64,000 nucleotides of DNA. Origin: Karalla daura (lineage: Eukaryota; Chordata; Actinopteri; Chaetodontiformes; Leiognathidae). Location of the stretch: the NCBI GenBank assembly GCA_029224185.1, contig CM055196.1, positions 11,314,009-11,378,008 on the forward strand, written 5' to 3'. Below, in pieces: positions 13,901 through 28,447 of the stretch; positions within the stretch are counted from its first letter, which is position 1, and each line of letters opens with the position of its first letter. Under the pieces are notes generated by a model that saw nothing but the letters and a program-made list of their open reading frames with translations, had not been told where the DNA came from and ran no database searches. A program made the translations under genes and the position numbers.

Positions 13901-16058
13901 ATAAATGATAAAAGAAAGACCAAAAAGTATAATGAAAGAAGCCATATTTAGAGTGCATGTATTTCCAGAAATTCTTATTAAATTATATAAACAGACATGG
14001 GATGAGCGGGTTCAGCAAAAGCTTCATAATTAGCAAAGTATTTGTTACCCTGGAGCAAAAACCAGTGGCTTGTAAAAATCAAGCTGACAGTGTTTTGCTG
14101 AACAGACACAGTTCACATCACATCACGGCACAGCACGACACTGATGTTCATGGCATGAGCTTCAAACTCGCTGGGTTGGCCTTTTTGTTACCGTATTCGG
14201 GCCTCTCCCGCCTGTTGCCCTCCATGTCACAGAGGAGGGGCCTGTGGGGGGACTGGGGGTTCCCGCCCTCCCCTGCCTGTTTTGGTGGAGTACCTTTGCT
14301 CTGAGAGCCTGGTTCCTGGGAAACTGGAGAGGCCAGGCACTGGCCTGTCACGTGGTCTCCATCCTCCAGACAGGAGTGGGTTGGAGAGAGACGACCTGAG
14401 GGTAGAGGGTACATTTATCTTCATTGTGCATTTGGTTTGCACATGATGATTTATCACTGCACAGTGTCATTTATACAAAGCAGCAATCCCATCTGGGACG
14501 ATCATTAAAATAATTATTCATAGATACACCGTTCAGTATTTCCTATGTAGTGGCTTTCTTGGCTGCTTTACCATATTATACCTATAAGAAAAAGGTATAT
14601 GGTATGAGTAAAGGGTATGATGGATGTACCATTTACATACACCAGAAATGTAATAAATGAATAAATAAATAGATAGATAGAATGTATCTATCTATTTATT
14701 TATTACCATATTACCATTACCATAATGTGTAAACAGCACAAGATTCAAGAAGTTGTGATGTAGTTTAAAACCCAAATGAAAGCAAATGTGATTATTAATC
14801 CTTGTAGCTGTATAACTAAACTAACAAAAAGACTCTTCTGAGCTATATTCAGCTGTGAAAAATGCAAACACATGTCTAATGTCTTCAGCTTTGTTGATTT
14901 TTGTAAATAACCCTATAAGCATGCAAATTCTGAACAACAAAGGTGCTGTAAAGTTCACTGCTTTCTCAAATATAGGTACAACATGTGTTTTAATTGTGAA
15001 TGCTACTACACAGGCTTCAGTGTGCATTTTATGAGTTGTTATAGAAACATGCTCACAATCCACACTCTTATTTACTACGACTCATCAGTGCTGCACTTAC
15101 CCTGTGAGGCAGGGTTACGTAACGAGTCCTGCCAGCTTCCCTTCTTTGGAGACAGACTGCTGTTATTATTCAAGGAATCCTGATGAGAAGATATGGTGCA
15201 CAGTATTATTATTGTCATCATTATCATCACACAGTCTAATGATGACACATTACAGGCTTGAGCTGCTCACCTGCGACACAGCAGTGGTGAGATTCAGCGT
15301 GGTGGGTCTACTCTTGAGAGTGCCAAGAGTAGGGGAGGGAGGGGGGGAGGCCGAGGGGGACGGTGGCGCATCGGGGTCAACCTCTTCATCATCTTCATCT
15401 TCTTCTTCATCGTCCTCATCCTCGTCGTCGATCATTTCAAACTCTTGGAAGTCGTCCTGGAAGGAGCAGACTGGGTGGTGCAAGTCACTCTTCTCCAGGA
15501 TGAGGGAGTCCTGCAGAGACAGACACAGAGAAACATGGATGAAACAAAGATCGCTCTGCGACAGCAAGTTTCAGATGATTGACACATTAAATTAAAGCAG
15601 CTTCTGTTCTGACTGCAGACGGGGGACAGTGCTGCTGTCTTCTATCTGCCATGTACTACTTCCCGTTCCATTATAAGCTTTGCCAAGAACAGGTCCGTCT
15701 GAGAGATGATACAAACTTGGCGAGCACAGATGGATAGCACAACACAATGTTCTTTGATTACACAGAGGGCATTTGTAAAACACATTTAAGCACTGTAGTG
15801 AGCTGCTCTGTTCACTCCAGCAGCCACGGTGCAGTTTGCTGTTGTCCGTGCAAGTGTGTGAGTCCAGTGTAGAAGACAGAAAAGCTGTAAGTGCAGCCTT
15901 CAGCATTAGGAAGCATTACCGCCTCCACAAGAAAAGAGAGAGGTGATAAGGTGGAAACAATTAAGTTATTAAATACAAAGTCACCCCGCGAAACCCTGGA
16001 GAATAATGGAGTAGTCTTCAGGATGGACTGTCCAAAGGAGAAAGCAAAGCAGAGTGTA

Positions 16059-16094
<36 letters not shown>

Positions 16095-17462
16095 TGTGAA
16101 AGACAGAGACAAAAGACAAACCATGGTGGATCAATGGGACATCTCTCAGGTTTCAGCTGGTTTACCGGAAAGCGGTGCACTAAATGACTAAATGACCAGG
16201 CCTCTGCCAGCATGTGTGTATTGTGGTGTAGCCTTTATACTTGCCAGATAGAAAAAACGATCTATTGATAGAGTGAACTTCAGGTAGTTGCCTATTGACA
16301 TGCATTACACTAACTCTGGATCTAGCGGCTCTAACTCTGCATGGTGGGGTGAAAAAACACTTCCAGCAACAGCAACAACAACAACTCAGGACAGCCTGTG
16401 CCTGTTTCTCTGCATCTGCAGTTTTTTCACTGTTCACTCCCTTAAAGGATATAACATGAAATAAAGGGGAAGAAATATCAACCAAGTGCAGCATTTATAG
16501 CCTGCGCTATGAATGTTTCCTCACTGTGTGCAGAAAAAAATCTCTAATCTTTCCTTGTACAAAAATATGACTGTTTAACATCGTAATTCACAACAGAACA
16601 AAAATGATAGGTGCACAACAGTAACATACACAGTGGCCTGTTTACAATAAGTTAGCCACAAGCCTAAAAGCTCTGAGTAAAACTAGTCACTCACGCTTAC
16701 CCTCATTAGAAGCTGCTGCAACATAATTGCTCTACCAGTAACGCACTTTGTTCTGATCATCTCTCCTCTCCTTTGAGCTTTGACGATGCAAACACAAGGA
16801 TGGATTTATCTGGTTTGCAGTTTGACCAGCGCAGCAGTTTCTCTGGCCTCTCAGTGCAGTATTTAATGGAGGAATCAAACCTCACCCACTTGCCATCCAC
16901 CGCACACCATTCTGCTGACGTCTGGTGCATCCACTTTATGCTACAGAAAAAAACCTACTCAATTTCTGACCCTGGAGAGTGCACAGGGATATGCACAGAT
17001 ATTCAGAACAAACCTATTTGTCTGCATGGCAGTAATGAAATCTTTTTAATGGATGCTCAGCAGTTGGTTCGTATGATCCCAGTTGGACATCTACACAACT
17101 GCGTTTCTCCACGCTGCCCCTTTAAACCCCATCAATATGTGAACCACAACTCCATGACAGTGTAAAAATCCAGAGATCCATCAGTGCTGTGGCAAAAATG
17201 CCACATCTGCCACAGAGAATAATCTGCACTGTCAGGACGCATCCTTTTAGCGAGGCCACCTGACAGACAGCCGGGCAGGCTTAAAGAAAGAGAGGGAACT
17301 ATAAATAAGAGACGTGTGTCGGTGAGAATCGATCCCCGTGGTCTCCGGTTTCCAAGGACATCCCATTCAGCCCCGTGACTGTCCCTCCTCTATGTCACCC
17401 AGCAGACTTACGCAAGCAGGCTCTCCCGCTCACTGCTGCCGAATGATTAGTTTAGCCCTTTT

Positions 17463-17507
<45 letters not shown>

Positions 17508-20500
17508 GCACACACACACAAAAGCACAAGAGAGCACAACTCCAGTCAATGGAAATTAAATTAGCCAAAATGGTAGTCCATGTATCACACACAAGACACA
17601 CCCATATGCATAGGAGCTGCTCTGATCTGCCGCCATAAACACTTGTGTGCATTATTGATGTGTTCTTAAACAGCTCTGCCTGTGAATTACATTAATACAG
17701 TCCTGGCTGCAGCACAGCAGTGCATCTGGAAGCAGCTGCATCTGCGAAAGAAGCATCACTGTGATAAAAGCAGAGTGTCTGCTCTGATCTCTCATTATCA
17801 GACCACAGAGATGCAGCTCCACTGTACGGCACTGACATCAGGGACAGGGAGGATGGGGGAGGGAGTCTTCAGGCGGGAATGCAGGGCCATCTAGTTTACT
17901 CGAGCGGCCTGGATGATGGAGGAAATAGAAAAATTGGCTCGCATCAACATGGCTTTGTGCATGAGGACCATCGGGGAGCCATAAATCTCAGGGAGGGGAA
18001 GTGGGGGTTGAGAATGAAGTGGTCTTTTAAGGTCTAACAGGCGGCGGGTCGACAGAAAACAGAAAAGGCAGAGCAGAGGTGCCAAACGCCCCTGCAGAGA
18101 TTAATACACAGCTGCAGATGCTGTGTAACGTGGCTGTGTAGATGGCTGAGGCCATGTAGCACAGGACTGTGCTGTGTATTGAAGGGGTCTTTTGCAAGGC
18201 GTAAACTCCTGCGTACACCTGCAAAGCCTGCAAATTTGCCTCAAATGTCTCAGACCAATGCTATTTAAACAATAGAAAAGGGGCTATATCTATGTACCTA
18301 TATTTTATGCATATAGCTTGAATCCTGATCTAAACCAACATGAACATTATTTTGTTTACGCAGCGGCTGTTGAATCGCAAAGCGAATTCAAGGCTGATTA
18401 AATTGGCATGTGTGCCGACATTAAGTGCATCTACCAAATATATTTCATAATCTGGGCGAATTTTGAGCCTTAATCTGCAACAGACATACTTTGGGCTGCC
18501 ATTAATGGAGACCACCTAGTGAGTGATGGCCTCCATCTATCAGTGTCTCTCTAAATTTCCACGTTTTAAAACTCTGGGCAGCAGCACAGCTGAGACACAG
18601 ACACCATCGCACTGTCATATACTGAATTATGCATGTGCTCATGGTGTTCAATCGGGACTCTGGAGAGACAGAGATGGATGTTAGAGAGACAGGAAGAGCC
18701 GAATCAGGGGCGAGATGAGGCAGAGAGCAGCAGGATGTATGTGTGCGTGTGTGTGTCTGTATGAGACTTTGGAAGGAAAACTGAGTGATAAAAAGAGGAA
18801 GGGGCTGCCGCTTTGGTGCGCTCTACTTCTTATGAAGTTGACATAATAGGTTGTAAGAGATTAAAGGTCAAGAAAAAATAATAATCCACCGTTGAAAACA
18901 CATTATCGAACTTAACCCAAAGTGACATCTGCAGATAGTCGGAAAGGACAGCCCGATAATTACCTCAGAACATCAGACAGACCCATGTGAATGATCTTTA
19001 ATTGCCTGTCTTCCGCTCTGCGGGACAAAATGAGCTGTTTTAAGGCCGCCGCGTGTACGTCTATTTGTTTTTGTTCACATGTTTGTGTGCACGACAGTCA
19101 CAAAGGCTAAGTAGTGATCTAAAGGGTTATGCAGATTAGGACCTGAACCCCATAACGAATTGGAATTAATCAGAGCCGGGGATTGGGGCCGGAGGATAAT
19201 CTCACTGTTGATATTGGCTGTTCTTCCTCAGCATCAAAGACGTGCTGCCCAACACGACATGTCGTACTGACAGAAAAAGCGAATGCCTCTCTCGTCATCA
19301 GCACGGTGCAGTGCCCGGGGGATGGAGTGTTGCTGCTGCTGCTGCTGCTGCTGATGGTGGTGCTGATGATGAAGAGTTGACAGAAAGACCCCCCCCCCTC
19401 CTCCTCCTCCCCAAATACTGATGCAGGCAAAATCAAACACCATGTGAGATACGCTGCATGAATTTTTTTGTGTCGTCTCTCTGTCTTTCACACACACACA
19501 CACACACACACATAGAGGACAACAGTGTGTGTCCTCTCCATCCCATGTCAGCAGGATCTCCTCCTCTGGGCGATGATGTAACCTAACAAGGACTGACACT
19601 CCTCCCCGCTCCCTGTGCTCTTCTTGTTTGTGAAGTGAGCAGTCCAGGTCTGTTGTGTGTTGGTGAACGCATGTGGAGATGGTAGAACGAGGCGAAAGAG
19701 GACACTGATGCGTAGTTTGCTACTGCATGACCCTCTTTCTCCAGAGGTCTCCTCAAATGCTACGCAAAAACCGTTTCATTACAGCGCGGCTGTGCTAGCC
19801 ATTCCTAATGTGTTTTGTCGGTGGATTAACGTAGAGGAGGCAAAATATCTAGCGCAGATTTATGCCGAGAGCTTAACCCTCTGAACCAACCGTCCCTGAG
19901 CTAAATCCTCATTCCCACTCACCTCGGCACGGAGAGAGGGAGAGAGAGAGGGAGAAAGTGAAGGAAGGGAGAGCTTTAAGGGGGGGAAGGGGTGGCAGAA
20001 AAAGGAGGCAGGAGGGAATCTGAGCCTTGTCTCCGAGCAACACCCTGCATAGCAGGAAAGGATGGGAAGACACATAGGAGGGAGGGTGGTAGGGAGAGGG
20101 AGAGGGAGAGAGAGAGGGAGAGAGAGGGAGGGAGGGAGGTTGTCTCTGCATAGCAGCAAACTGCACTGGGTCACCCACCCTCTGCTGCAGCCATGGCTCC
20201 AAGCCACCAGCATAAAACATTTACATCCCACAGGATGGAGAGAGAAGGAGAAGAGAGCGGGAGAGAAATGATACAACATAATTGTGCTCAGAAATTGTGT
20301 AATTAGGGCCTGAGCTGGTCGGACATGTGGGATGATACGGTTAATGACTCAGTTATTTGCATACACTTCACCATACAGTCACTTGGAAAGGATGTTCAGT
20401 GGAAGTGCTACTGAGAATTTCTATTAGCCACAGAGAGGTCCAGTGAATGTGAGCTGTGTTTCTGTCCTCCATCCTCTATGTGTGACGATGACGATCAGAG

Positions 20501-23500
20501 CTCTGTTAACCAAAGGCAAGTTTCTCCCTTTTGTCTCTGGTATTATATCGTGGATAACCAAGGTTTACAGTCATTAGTGTAACGACCGCAATGCCGGTGA
20601 GCTCCGCAGCCTGTAGATAGAATATCCAGGGCTACAATGATGCTTACGTAAGGCTGCCATATGCAAATAAGCCGTTTTCACCACTAAACAGAAATACTAG
20701 CTGAGTTATCGCTTCTATCTCTGTCGTTTCTGTCAAATATTTTACACCTTTCTGCACATTCTCACTCTCGAATTTTCTGCCTGTCTAACCTCCAACTAGC
20801 GTCAATTGAATAGCCATGCAAAGCGAGCATAAAAGATCAACTGTCCACCAAAGGAAAAAGGAAATTGCAAGAAAGGAAAGTAACAACGGAGGCCTCACCT
20901 TCTCATATGGATCGGAGTCGTAGTTGAGTCCAATCCCACAGTCATCTGTGATTTCAGAGAGATCTTCATCGTCAAACTCCTCCAGGCTGATGTCATGGGC
21001 TGGCCTGGAAACACAAGAGAGGAGGAATACTCTGTGATTTATGCAACACGCCTGCCTCATGCCCACACACTGAGCTCAGCTCTCGGGGAAACACTCTCTA
21101 CCCTGTGGCCTGCCACAGTGTGTCTGGCTCTCGGTGCTGCTTTCAGGACACGAAGGCAGAATCGCAGACGCACAGAATAACACGTGTCAGGATGAAATAT
21201 TTCACATCAAACCAGCTGAATTGAATCACAGACACAGAGACTGTTACAACTACTACAACAGAGTTTCTGAACGTGTTTTCGGTTCACTACAGCGGAGAAA
21301 CGCATGTGTCTCTGTAATGACCCGGAGCCTCACAAAGTTTTCTTCATTAAGCTCCATCTCATCTTTGCTCCATTAGTTTCAGCAGGCTCTCGGTTGCACA
21401 GCAGTTGTTTTGTGATGTGTTGAGGGGAATGCTGCATTGCAGTTTTTCCCACTCCACATATTACGTATGGATGCGAGCGTGGTTCACAGGCGTACGGGGT
21501 TCTGTCTGCACAATGTCATCCGTCCCATGGAGCAAACGAGGACGTACCAATGCCTCTAAAAGTCAAGGAATGGTGTCATTTAAAATAAGTCACTGTAATC
21601 AGGGTATAGCGGCACAACAAGCTGCTACTGTCAGACAGAAGTGGAAAAGTAGGAAATGAATAAGAAAATCACTGAATCTAACTTTTATGAGGTGCATGTT
21701 GCACGTTAACTGAAAAATTTATGAATAAATTCAACAATAATGGGCCTAAATAACAAATGTATTTTCTAACTACATGCCCATAAGACATTTAATGATATTG
21801 TACAACAGCATGACTCAAAGCATAACAATGTGACATACCAGATGGCACGAAATGATTAAATGGTGCTGATATGGATACAGATACAACACATTTGCTATTC
21901 ATTTATATAAACTACAGTCAGACACAAAACAATTAACATGACCTTGTTGCTGATATGTTTATCTAATAAGATAAAACTGGACCACTGCTGAATGTTGAGG
22001 TTTTCCAGCAACATCGGGGCAATTCAGCAGAAAATAACAAAACACTCTCACGAAACGCCAGGCAAAGTCAAAAAACAAAGGTTGGTACAGAGCATCGGTG
22101 TCCTCAAAAGCAAGGAAACATAGACACATTTATCATACCCCCTTTATGGTGAGATGAATTTACCATTGGCAACTGAGTCCTACAGTTTTTATTTATTTTT
22201 GTGATTTAGTTATGTGCTAATACAGTTTATTCTTATGCACAAGCTCAGATGGATTATTTAATGTCATTATTAGGTAACTCCATCTGTCATACACAACTGC
22301 ATAACATCTTATTGTTTCATAATATGCTTAACTGGGTGGATTTCTGCTGTGTGACTATCGCAGCCGGTTTATGGTGAGTTAGTGATAAATGTGCAAGTTA
22401 AGTATAGCATCTACAAGAAGGAATCTTTTACGGTCACCCTGTCTGAGGTGATATGAGCTTTGATACAGTCTGGCTGAACTGTAAGTCCTGTCGAGATCCG
22501 AGCAGGCCTGTATGTGCTGTGTGTGGAGGAGGGATCATGAAGGTCCTCATCCATCTTTTGGGTTGCTTCGTTCTTGCAGATTGACTCATCCAGGGAATCT
22601 CACCCAATTTCACAGTTGTGTAAATTGCTCTTTAAAAGTATGCTTTCTCAAATTTCGTACTGCCTCCGGATCCCTCTGTGTAAGTGTCTACTCCAGCTCT
22701 CAAATATCAAATCAAGGAGTTCGTCAGCTCTGTACATCAACTACGCTCATGTAAGGAAAACTGTAACATATTGTATATTATTGATACTTTGATTTCTATC
22801 TATGAAAAATCACAGCAGGAGCTAATAGATGAAAAAAACTATTGCTCTATTCTAAATGCACAGAAATGACAGGGAAAAATGTCATCCTGTGTGTAGCTTG
22901 ATAGAAATTTTTCAGTGGTGCCATGGTATCAAATAGGTAGGAGGAGCTGCATTTCTTCTTGGTTAACAACACCGATATACTGTCAGATTTACAGTGAACT
23001 TCCTATTAATTTGGATGAAGGCAATGTTCTCATTTTTTCCAATGGGTTTTATCTTTGTCTAATCCTCCAGCCACAAAACAGTCACAATCATTGTATGTAC
23101 TGTATGTTGATGCAACACACTTGCTGTTGCTCCTATGGACCCATCACCCCAGTCCTTCCAGGTGCTGTTTGACACCGTCTCTGCCAACCAGGATGTGGGT
23201 GGACTCTGTCTTCTGTAACTCTAGGGCCTGCAGTGAGCAGAAACCAACATGCTCCTCAAAGCCTATAGTCCTGTAGCACCTGCAGCTCATACAGCAGACA
23301 TGAGGAGCTAGCAGTTTGACATCTCAGTTTTAGGTAATTACATATCAAACATAAAGGCGGTTTCAAATTCTAGTGTAATTACGGGCATGTCAGCAAGCAT
23401 TTCCGGTCCATCAATCGCTATGTTAGTTGAAATTCAGCCCTTGACTTTGATAATCTTTGGGAATTACCAGTATGTCGAAAGGCTCTGCAGACATGAGGGA

Positions 23501-24382
23501 TATAGATAGAAATTGCTCTGGAGATAATCCCCATCTATGCCTCTGACATACACAAAGTCCAACCCCTAGAGGTCCTCCACCTACAGTGACACAAGACAGG
23601 CCTTCTGTCTGCCCTACAGAGCTGCGAGCCTCAATGGAGTCTTTTGGATACGACACTGTCAACATGAGTCATACCCACCCAACAATAAAACCCAGCACTG
23701 TGAGAAGAGAAATAAAGAGCAGTGGTTTAATAAAATGCTGCTATTCGAGACTGAGTCATAGGAGCAGAGGTAGTCTACGATATGAGAATGGAGACATTCT
23801 CTGAGATTAATGAAGTCTTAGTAACAAGAGTAAAAAACATCCTTAAAAAAGGTTTGAATGGATTGGCATCATGCTGAAAACTGTTCATATCTGAAGATGA
23901 GTGAAAAAGACAACCAGATATGCATTTTCTCCTTAATTTTTTGGTGGCTAAGCTTGATGGCATCCTAGGTCTGTCCAACCCCAGCTTCTCATCTGGAGGA
24001 CGGACCTCGTCATGGACAACATGATGATGTCCAATAACCTGCTGGTTGCTGACACTTTTGCCTCTCCAGGTATTCCTGGTGATGACAATGTCAGCGGCAT
24101 ACTGTAAAAAGAGGAGAAATTTCCTAAAAGCTTTGACTGGTTATCTAGTTTAGGGCTGGCTGACCTTGTCTGTTTCAGTGGTGTGGACAACAACATTTAC
24201 CAGTGGGCCTGTCACCTCTGAGACCTACTGGCAGGTTGGAGATCAAGGATCTATGTTTGTTCACATTTCATACATACAAGAGTACTTGATGCTCAGATCA
24301 CTGATCACTTTGTGCCCTCATAGCAAGATGCATCTGGCTTTGATTGGAGATCCTACATTGTCCTTTAATGTGAGATGTGTAC

Positions 24383-24413
<31 letters not shown>

Positions 24414-27400
24414 TGTCCTGTGATGCACTGACAACATTTCCAGGGTGTATTCCCTGCCTTCACCTTATGTGCACTGGGATGGGCTCCAGCAGACCCTGTG
24501 ACATTGTTAGAGAACAAAGGAGGTCAAGTCAAGTGAATAAATAAAAATGTAGCTTGTGGCGCATGTGAGCGTGTGTGTCTGTGTGTCTGTGCATGTTTAT
24601 GTGTCTGTACTGGGTCCAAATTCTAGATCAACAGCCAAGAGACCGGCTGGTGCTCTCAGGGCTGCCAGTCCATTGTGGACACTGGACGCTCCATGCTGAC
24701 AGCTCCGAGCCAGTTTCTGGGTTACCTCATATGGGCCATTGGAGCCCAGCAGAATGAGTATAGGTTGGTGAGACAATCACACACACACACACTCTTTCAC
24801 ACACACATAGAGCTGAAACAGTGAGGATGAAAATCATCATGAGCAAGGTCATAAAATGAACTTGGCTGGCAAAAGCTGCGCAGCAGGAAAATAAACTGCA
24901 CCACATTGTTTCAGAGCTCTCTTAATGAGTCTTGATCTCCAGTTGAGTGCAGCCAGATGAACAACATGCCCACTCTCTCCCTGATTACATCATTCAGGTA
25001 AGTCTTTCCATAGTTCTTATGTTAGTGTCCCTCCAACTCCTCAGAGAGATGTGTTTCTCAGGGAGTACTATTCTGTACAATACTTGGTTACAGTGTATTT
25101 AAATCAGAAAAATAGATTAATGCAGTCATGCAGATGCATCATCCTCAAGTGAAATAAAATGTAATGAAAGGTACTGGGCATCTCTTCTTTCTATATGAGC
25201 AATTCATGTTTTAACAGAGCAGAGTCTGAGCTTGAGTCTGAGACTCTGGGCAATTAGACATGTGAAATGCAATGACCCCGGTATTCAGGTATTAATTTAG
25301 GGAGCAAATGCATATACGCATGCTTTTTGGTTTTGGACACTTGTTTTGGTTGCATCTCTGGTTGCACATGAAATGATTCAGCTCTGTGACTGGTCACATC
25401 TTGGTCTCATTACAGTAGTGTCCCGGTTAAAAGTCCATTAGAGCTTTAACAGTTAATCAATTCATTGACGATTCATTGACTATTAAAATAGTCAACTAAT
25501 ATTTTAAAAATGAATTCATCAATTTAAGCAAAAACTTTTTTTGAGAAGGATTTTAAGAAATGTTGTTAAAAATGTTCTAATTTCTGCTTCATCTGACACA
25601 GACAGAAGGGTCTGCCAAAATTACCGTCCTACCTGTTCAACTACGCAGAATAGTCATTTCACCAAAGCTGAAGAAATAAGGTCAGTAATGAGCTCCTCAC
25701 CCATCTAAGTCTTCAGGGAAGCTGTGTTTGTAAGCGTAGGCTGTGTGTGGGTGTGTGATTCACAATGGAAAAACACCACATCAGCGCAGCTGTATCCAAG
25801 GCAGCTGACACGGAGGAACAAAGTCCCATGTTTTGCTCCTGGATGAAGGATGGGGCAGAGATGGGGGCATGAGGGAGGATGAGAGATGAGGCTGAGGGTT
25901 CAACAGGTAAAGGCCGAGCACAGGAGGAATATGAGTTGGCGTTGATTTTTCATGGCACAGAGTACTTTGTCATGGTGACACAAGGCAGTGATGCTGATTT
26001 CCTGTGAAATCTGACCAACGCTCTCACTTTAAAGTAATTACACTGATGTCCCAAAATGGATGTGGTAATGATTTATTGATATATGCGGTACCACATTAAA
26101 AGGATCAGGTCATCCCAATTACAATGGAACAGTCTCACTGCTCTATAGCAGAAAGCCATGCAAATCATATTTGATTTCCTATGCTTTCTGCAGTAACTCC
26201 AAGGTCTTAACAGTGCTCACAATACTCACAAATTTTTAAAACAACACAAACAAAAGACTTTTCATAGATAATGTCTGCTACTCCGGATAATCCATAGAAC
26301 TCCCTGCCGAGTGCAGCAACAACAGAAGGCTTTCCAAGCCCATTGTCACAGTAAGTGTGCGGGTTATAAAGAGGACATTTCAATGCTGGGAACAAAACCA
26401 CTGTACTGGGGAGGAGACAGAAATCCCAATATGTGGATGCATAAGAGTCACACTACATACAGTATGCCAGAGGTTTTCTCAATATGATCACAGATGAGTT
26501 GTGTCAACAGGTGTAGAAAATGGTTTTCTTGATAAAAAAAAGCTATATGACAGAAATATGTTGTTAGCATCTAGGATTTCACATACCTTAATTACACTAA
26601 CAGAATTCATGGTCACGCTATGACTTTCACTCGTCCTTCCATGGCATGTCATGGAACCAGCCTGCCACGTTAATTAAGAAAACCTTGTTCTCTCATTTGA
26701 ATGAACCTGAGAAGCTCTCTGCGCTGAGGCTCTTTTTATGGTCTGACATCTGCTTTTAATTTCCTCTTCTCTTATCTCTCCGCTGTCCCCATCCCTCGCT
26801 CTTTATCCTGCTGTCTTTCCAGACTCCATTTTGTTTGTGTCCTCATCTGCTTAGTGTTGGGGAGTTCTGCAGTGCACAACACAACACTGATGTGGCCCCA
26901 TTTTCCCTAAACTGCAAAACCTGAGGAATGTGTGTCAAGAAAAAAGCTGCAGAAACAGAGTAAAGCAGTGATCAAAAACCTCCGTCCTCTCCAAAAACGA
27001 TGGAAACATGGGAGCAGACGTACAGAACACCCTAACACAGCACAGGTCCGACATAGTTCCTCCTCTTCCTCATTTCATCCTAAAGATCCACAAAGCTGTC
27101 CTCTCACTCGTTATGCACACTCTAATTTATCATTCTGATTTCAGAAACAGTGTCACACAGCACTGCAGTGTCGACAGTACGTGTCCGCGCTCCTCTTTCC
27201 ACAGCATCCAAGTGAGCGTGCAGCTCCCATCACACCGTGTTGTGCACCTCTCGCTGCTCACCCGACACCGCGTGTTGATGCCCCCACCCCCCGCATTCAG
27301 TCCGCCTCCGCTCGTAACCATCCTCTGTAATTAGAATTAGTGGCGGAGGCTTTCGAGACGGAGAGGTATCATCTTGGCGAACGTGAGGGAGGTGGGCCTG

Positions 27401-28400
27401 CCCTACACCTATCTCCACCTCTCCTCCACTGTGAAGCCCTGAGCAAAATCCTTCCACGGGAAAACAAGTCAGCACAAAATTACCATGCCCTCATGGCGTG
27501 TTGCTGCAAAGGCACAACCAGGGTTGCTGCCACTGCTTAGGCTTTTCAACCATGACTGCGTCCACTCGGGTATCGCATCTTTGTTGCATTTCCTTCCTGG
27601 CTTTCTCTCCAGACCCACATTTGTTTGCTTACTCTACGTCATCTCTCATGCTGTCATGTCCACACTGGACATTGTCAAACCAACACTGTCAACTCTGCTT
27701 GTCTATTAGTGTGTACACGCTGACTGCTTATTCATGCGTGCCATAATATAAGACCTCATCGGCGGTCTCCTTGTGTTAAGCTGCCTTTCACGTCAGACAT
27801 TTGTTTGTTCAAATTTTCATAATCCGGTAGTCCTCTTGGTCAAAACCGAAAAAGATATTTGATCATTCCAGCTTGGACATTGCTCACTTTTTTTTCTAAT
27901 GTTCTAGAGCACCGGAGAATGCAATCATCAGTTTAATCCATGATGAAAATAATCATTTGTAGCATTGTTAATCCAGATACCGAATAGCTATCCTTCAACA
28001 AACCACAGTGACTTCAATCATGACAAAATAACATAAAATAACAGAGTATTTCTGATGATGAGGCACTACCATATATGCTGTATGCAGAGGTATATGCCCA
28101 TTGTCAAAAGAATGAAATGTGACAAAAAAAAGAAGCTGGCCATGAATGAAAAGACTCCATTAACAGTATTAGGAAAGATACAGATACAGGGGGGATGGGC
28201 GGAGGGTTCTTAGCTGTAATGAAGCTGCCTCTTAACCAGCAGCACCTGCTTCATGGTGACATCATCATCTCTAAAAGCCAGGGACATCTGATGTGGTTGC
28301 CAGTGACTCATTAAGACAATCAATTTCGCAGGCTTTTCACCCACTGTCAGTCTCCAGTAATGCAGAGACACACACCCACAGGCACAACTGCACACACACA

Positions 28401-28447
<47 letters not shown>

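Larger units (their letters stand above)
15511..20898 (-). other. mapk8ip2 intron 2
   Basis: A 5.4-kb intron with no recognisable gene on either strand. It contains dinucleotide repeats at 16061-16093, 17465-17520 and 19489-19512, a CTG run near 19331-19353, a C-run with CTC repeats at 19388-19410, and GGGAGA-rich purine sequence at 19930-20150. A 130-codon open frame at 16773-17165 (+) has no recognisable similarity. Confidence 0.6.

Noticed and set aside
16773..17165. 130-codon + strand open frame in mapk8ip2 intron 2
   Set aside because: No family motifs, and its opening codon is not ATG. It lies inside an intron with no other gene signals.
20062..20279. Open frames on both strands in purine-rich sequence
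   Set aside because: They are made of Arg/Glu/Gly or Pro/Ser/Leu runs from a GGGAGA-type simple repeat. Low complexity only.
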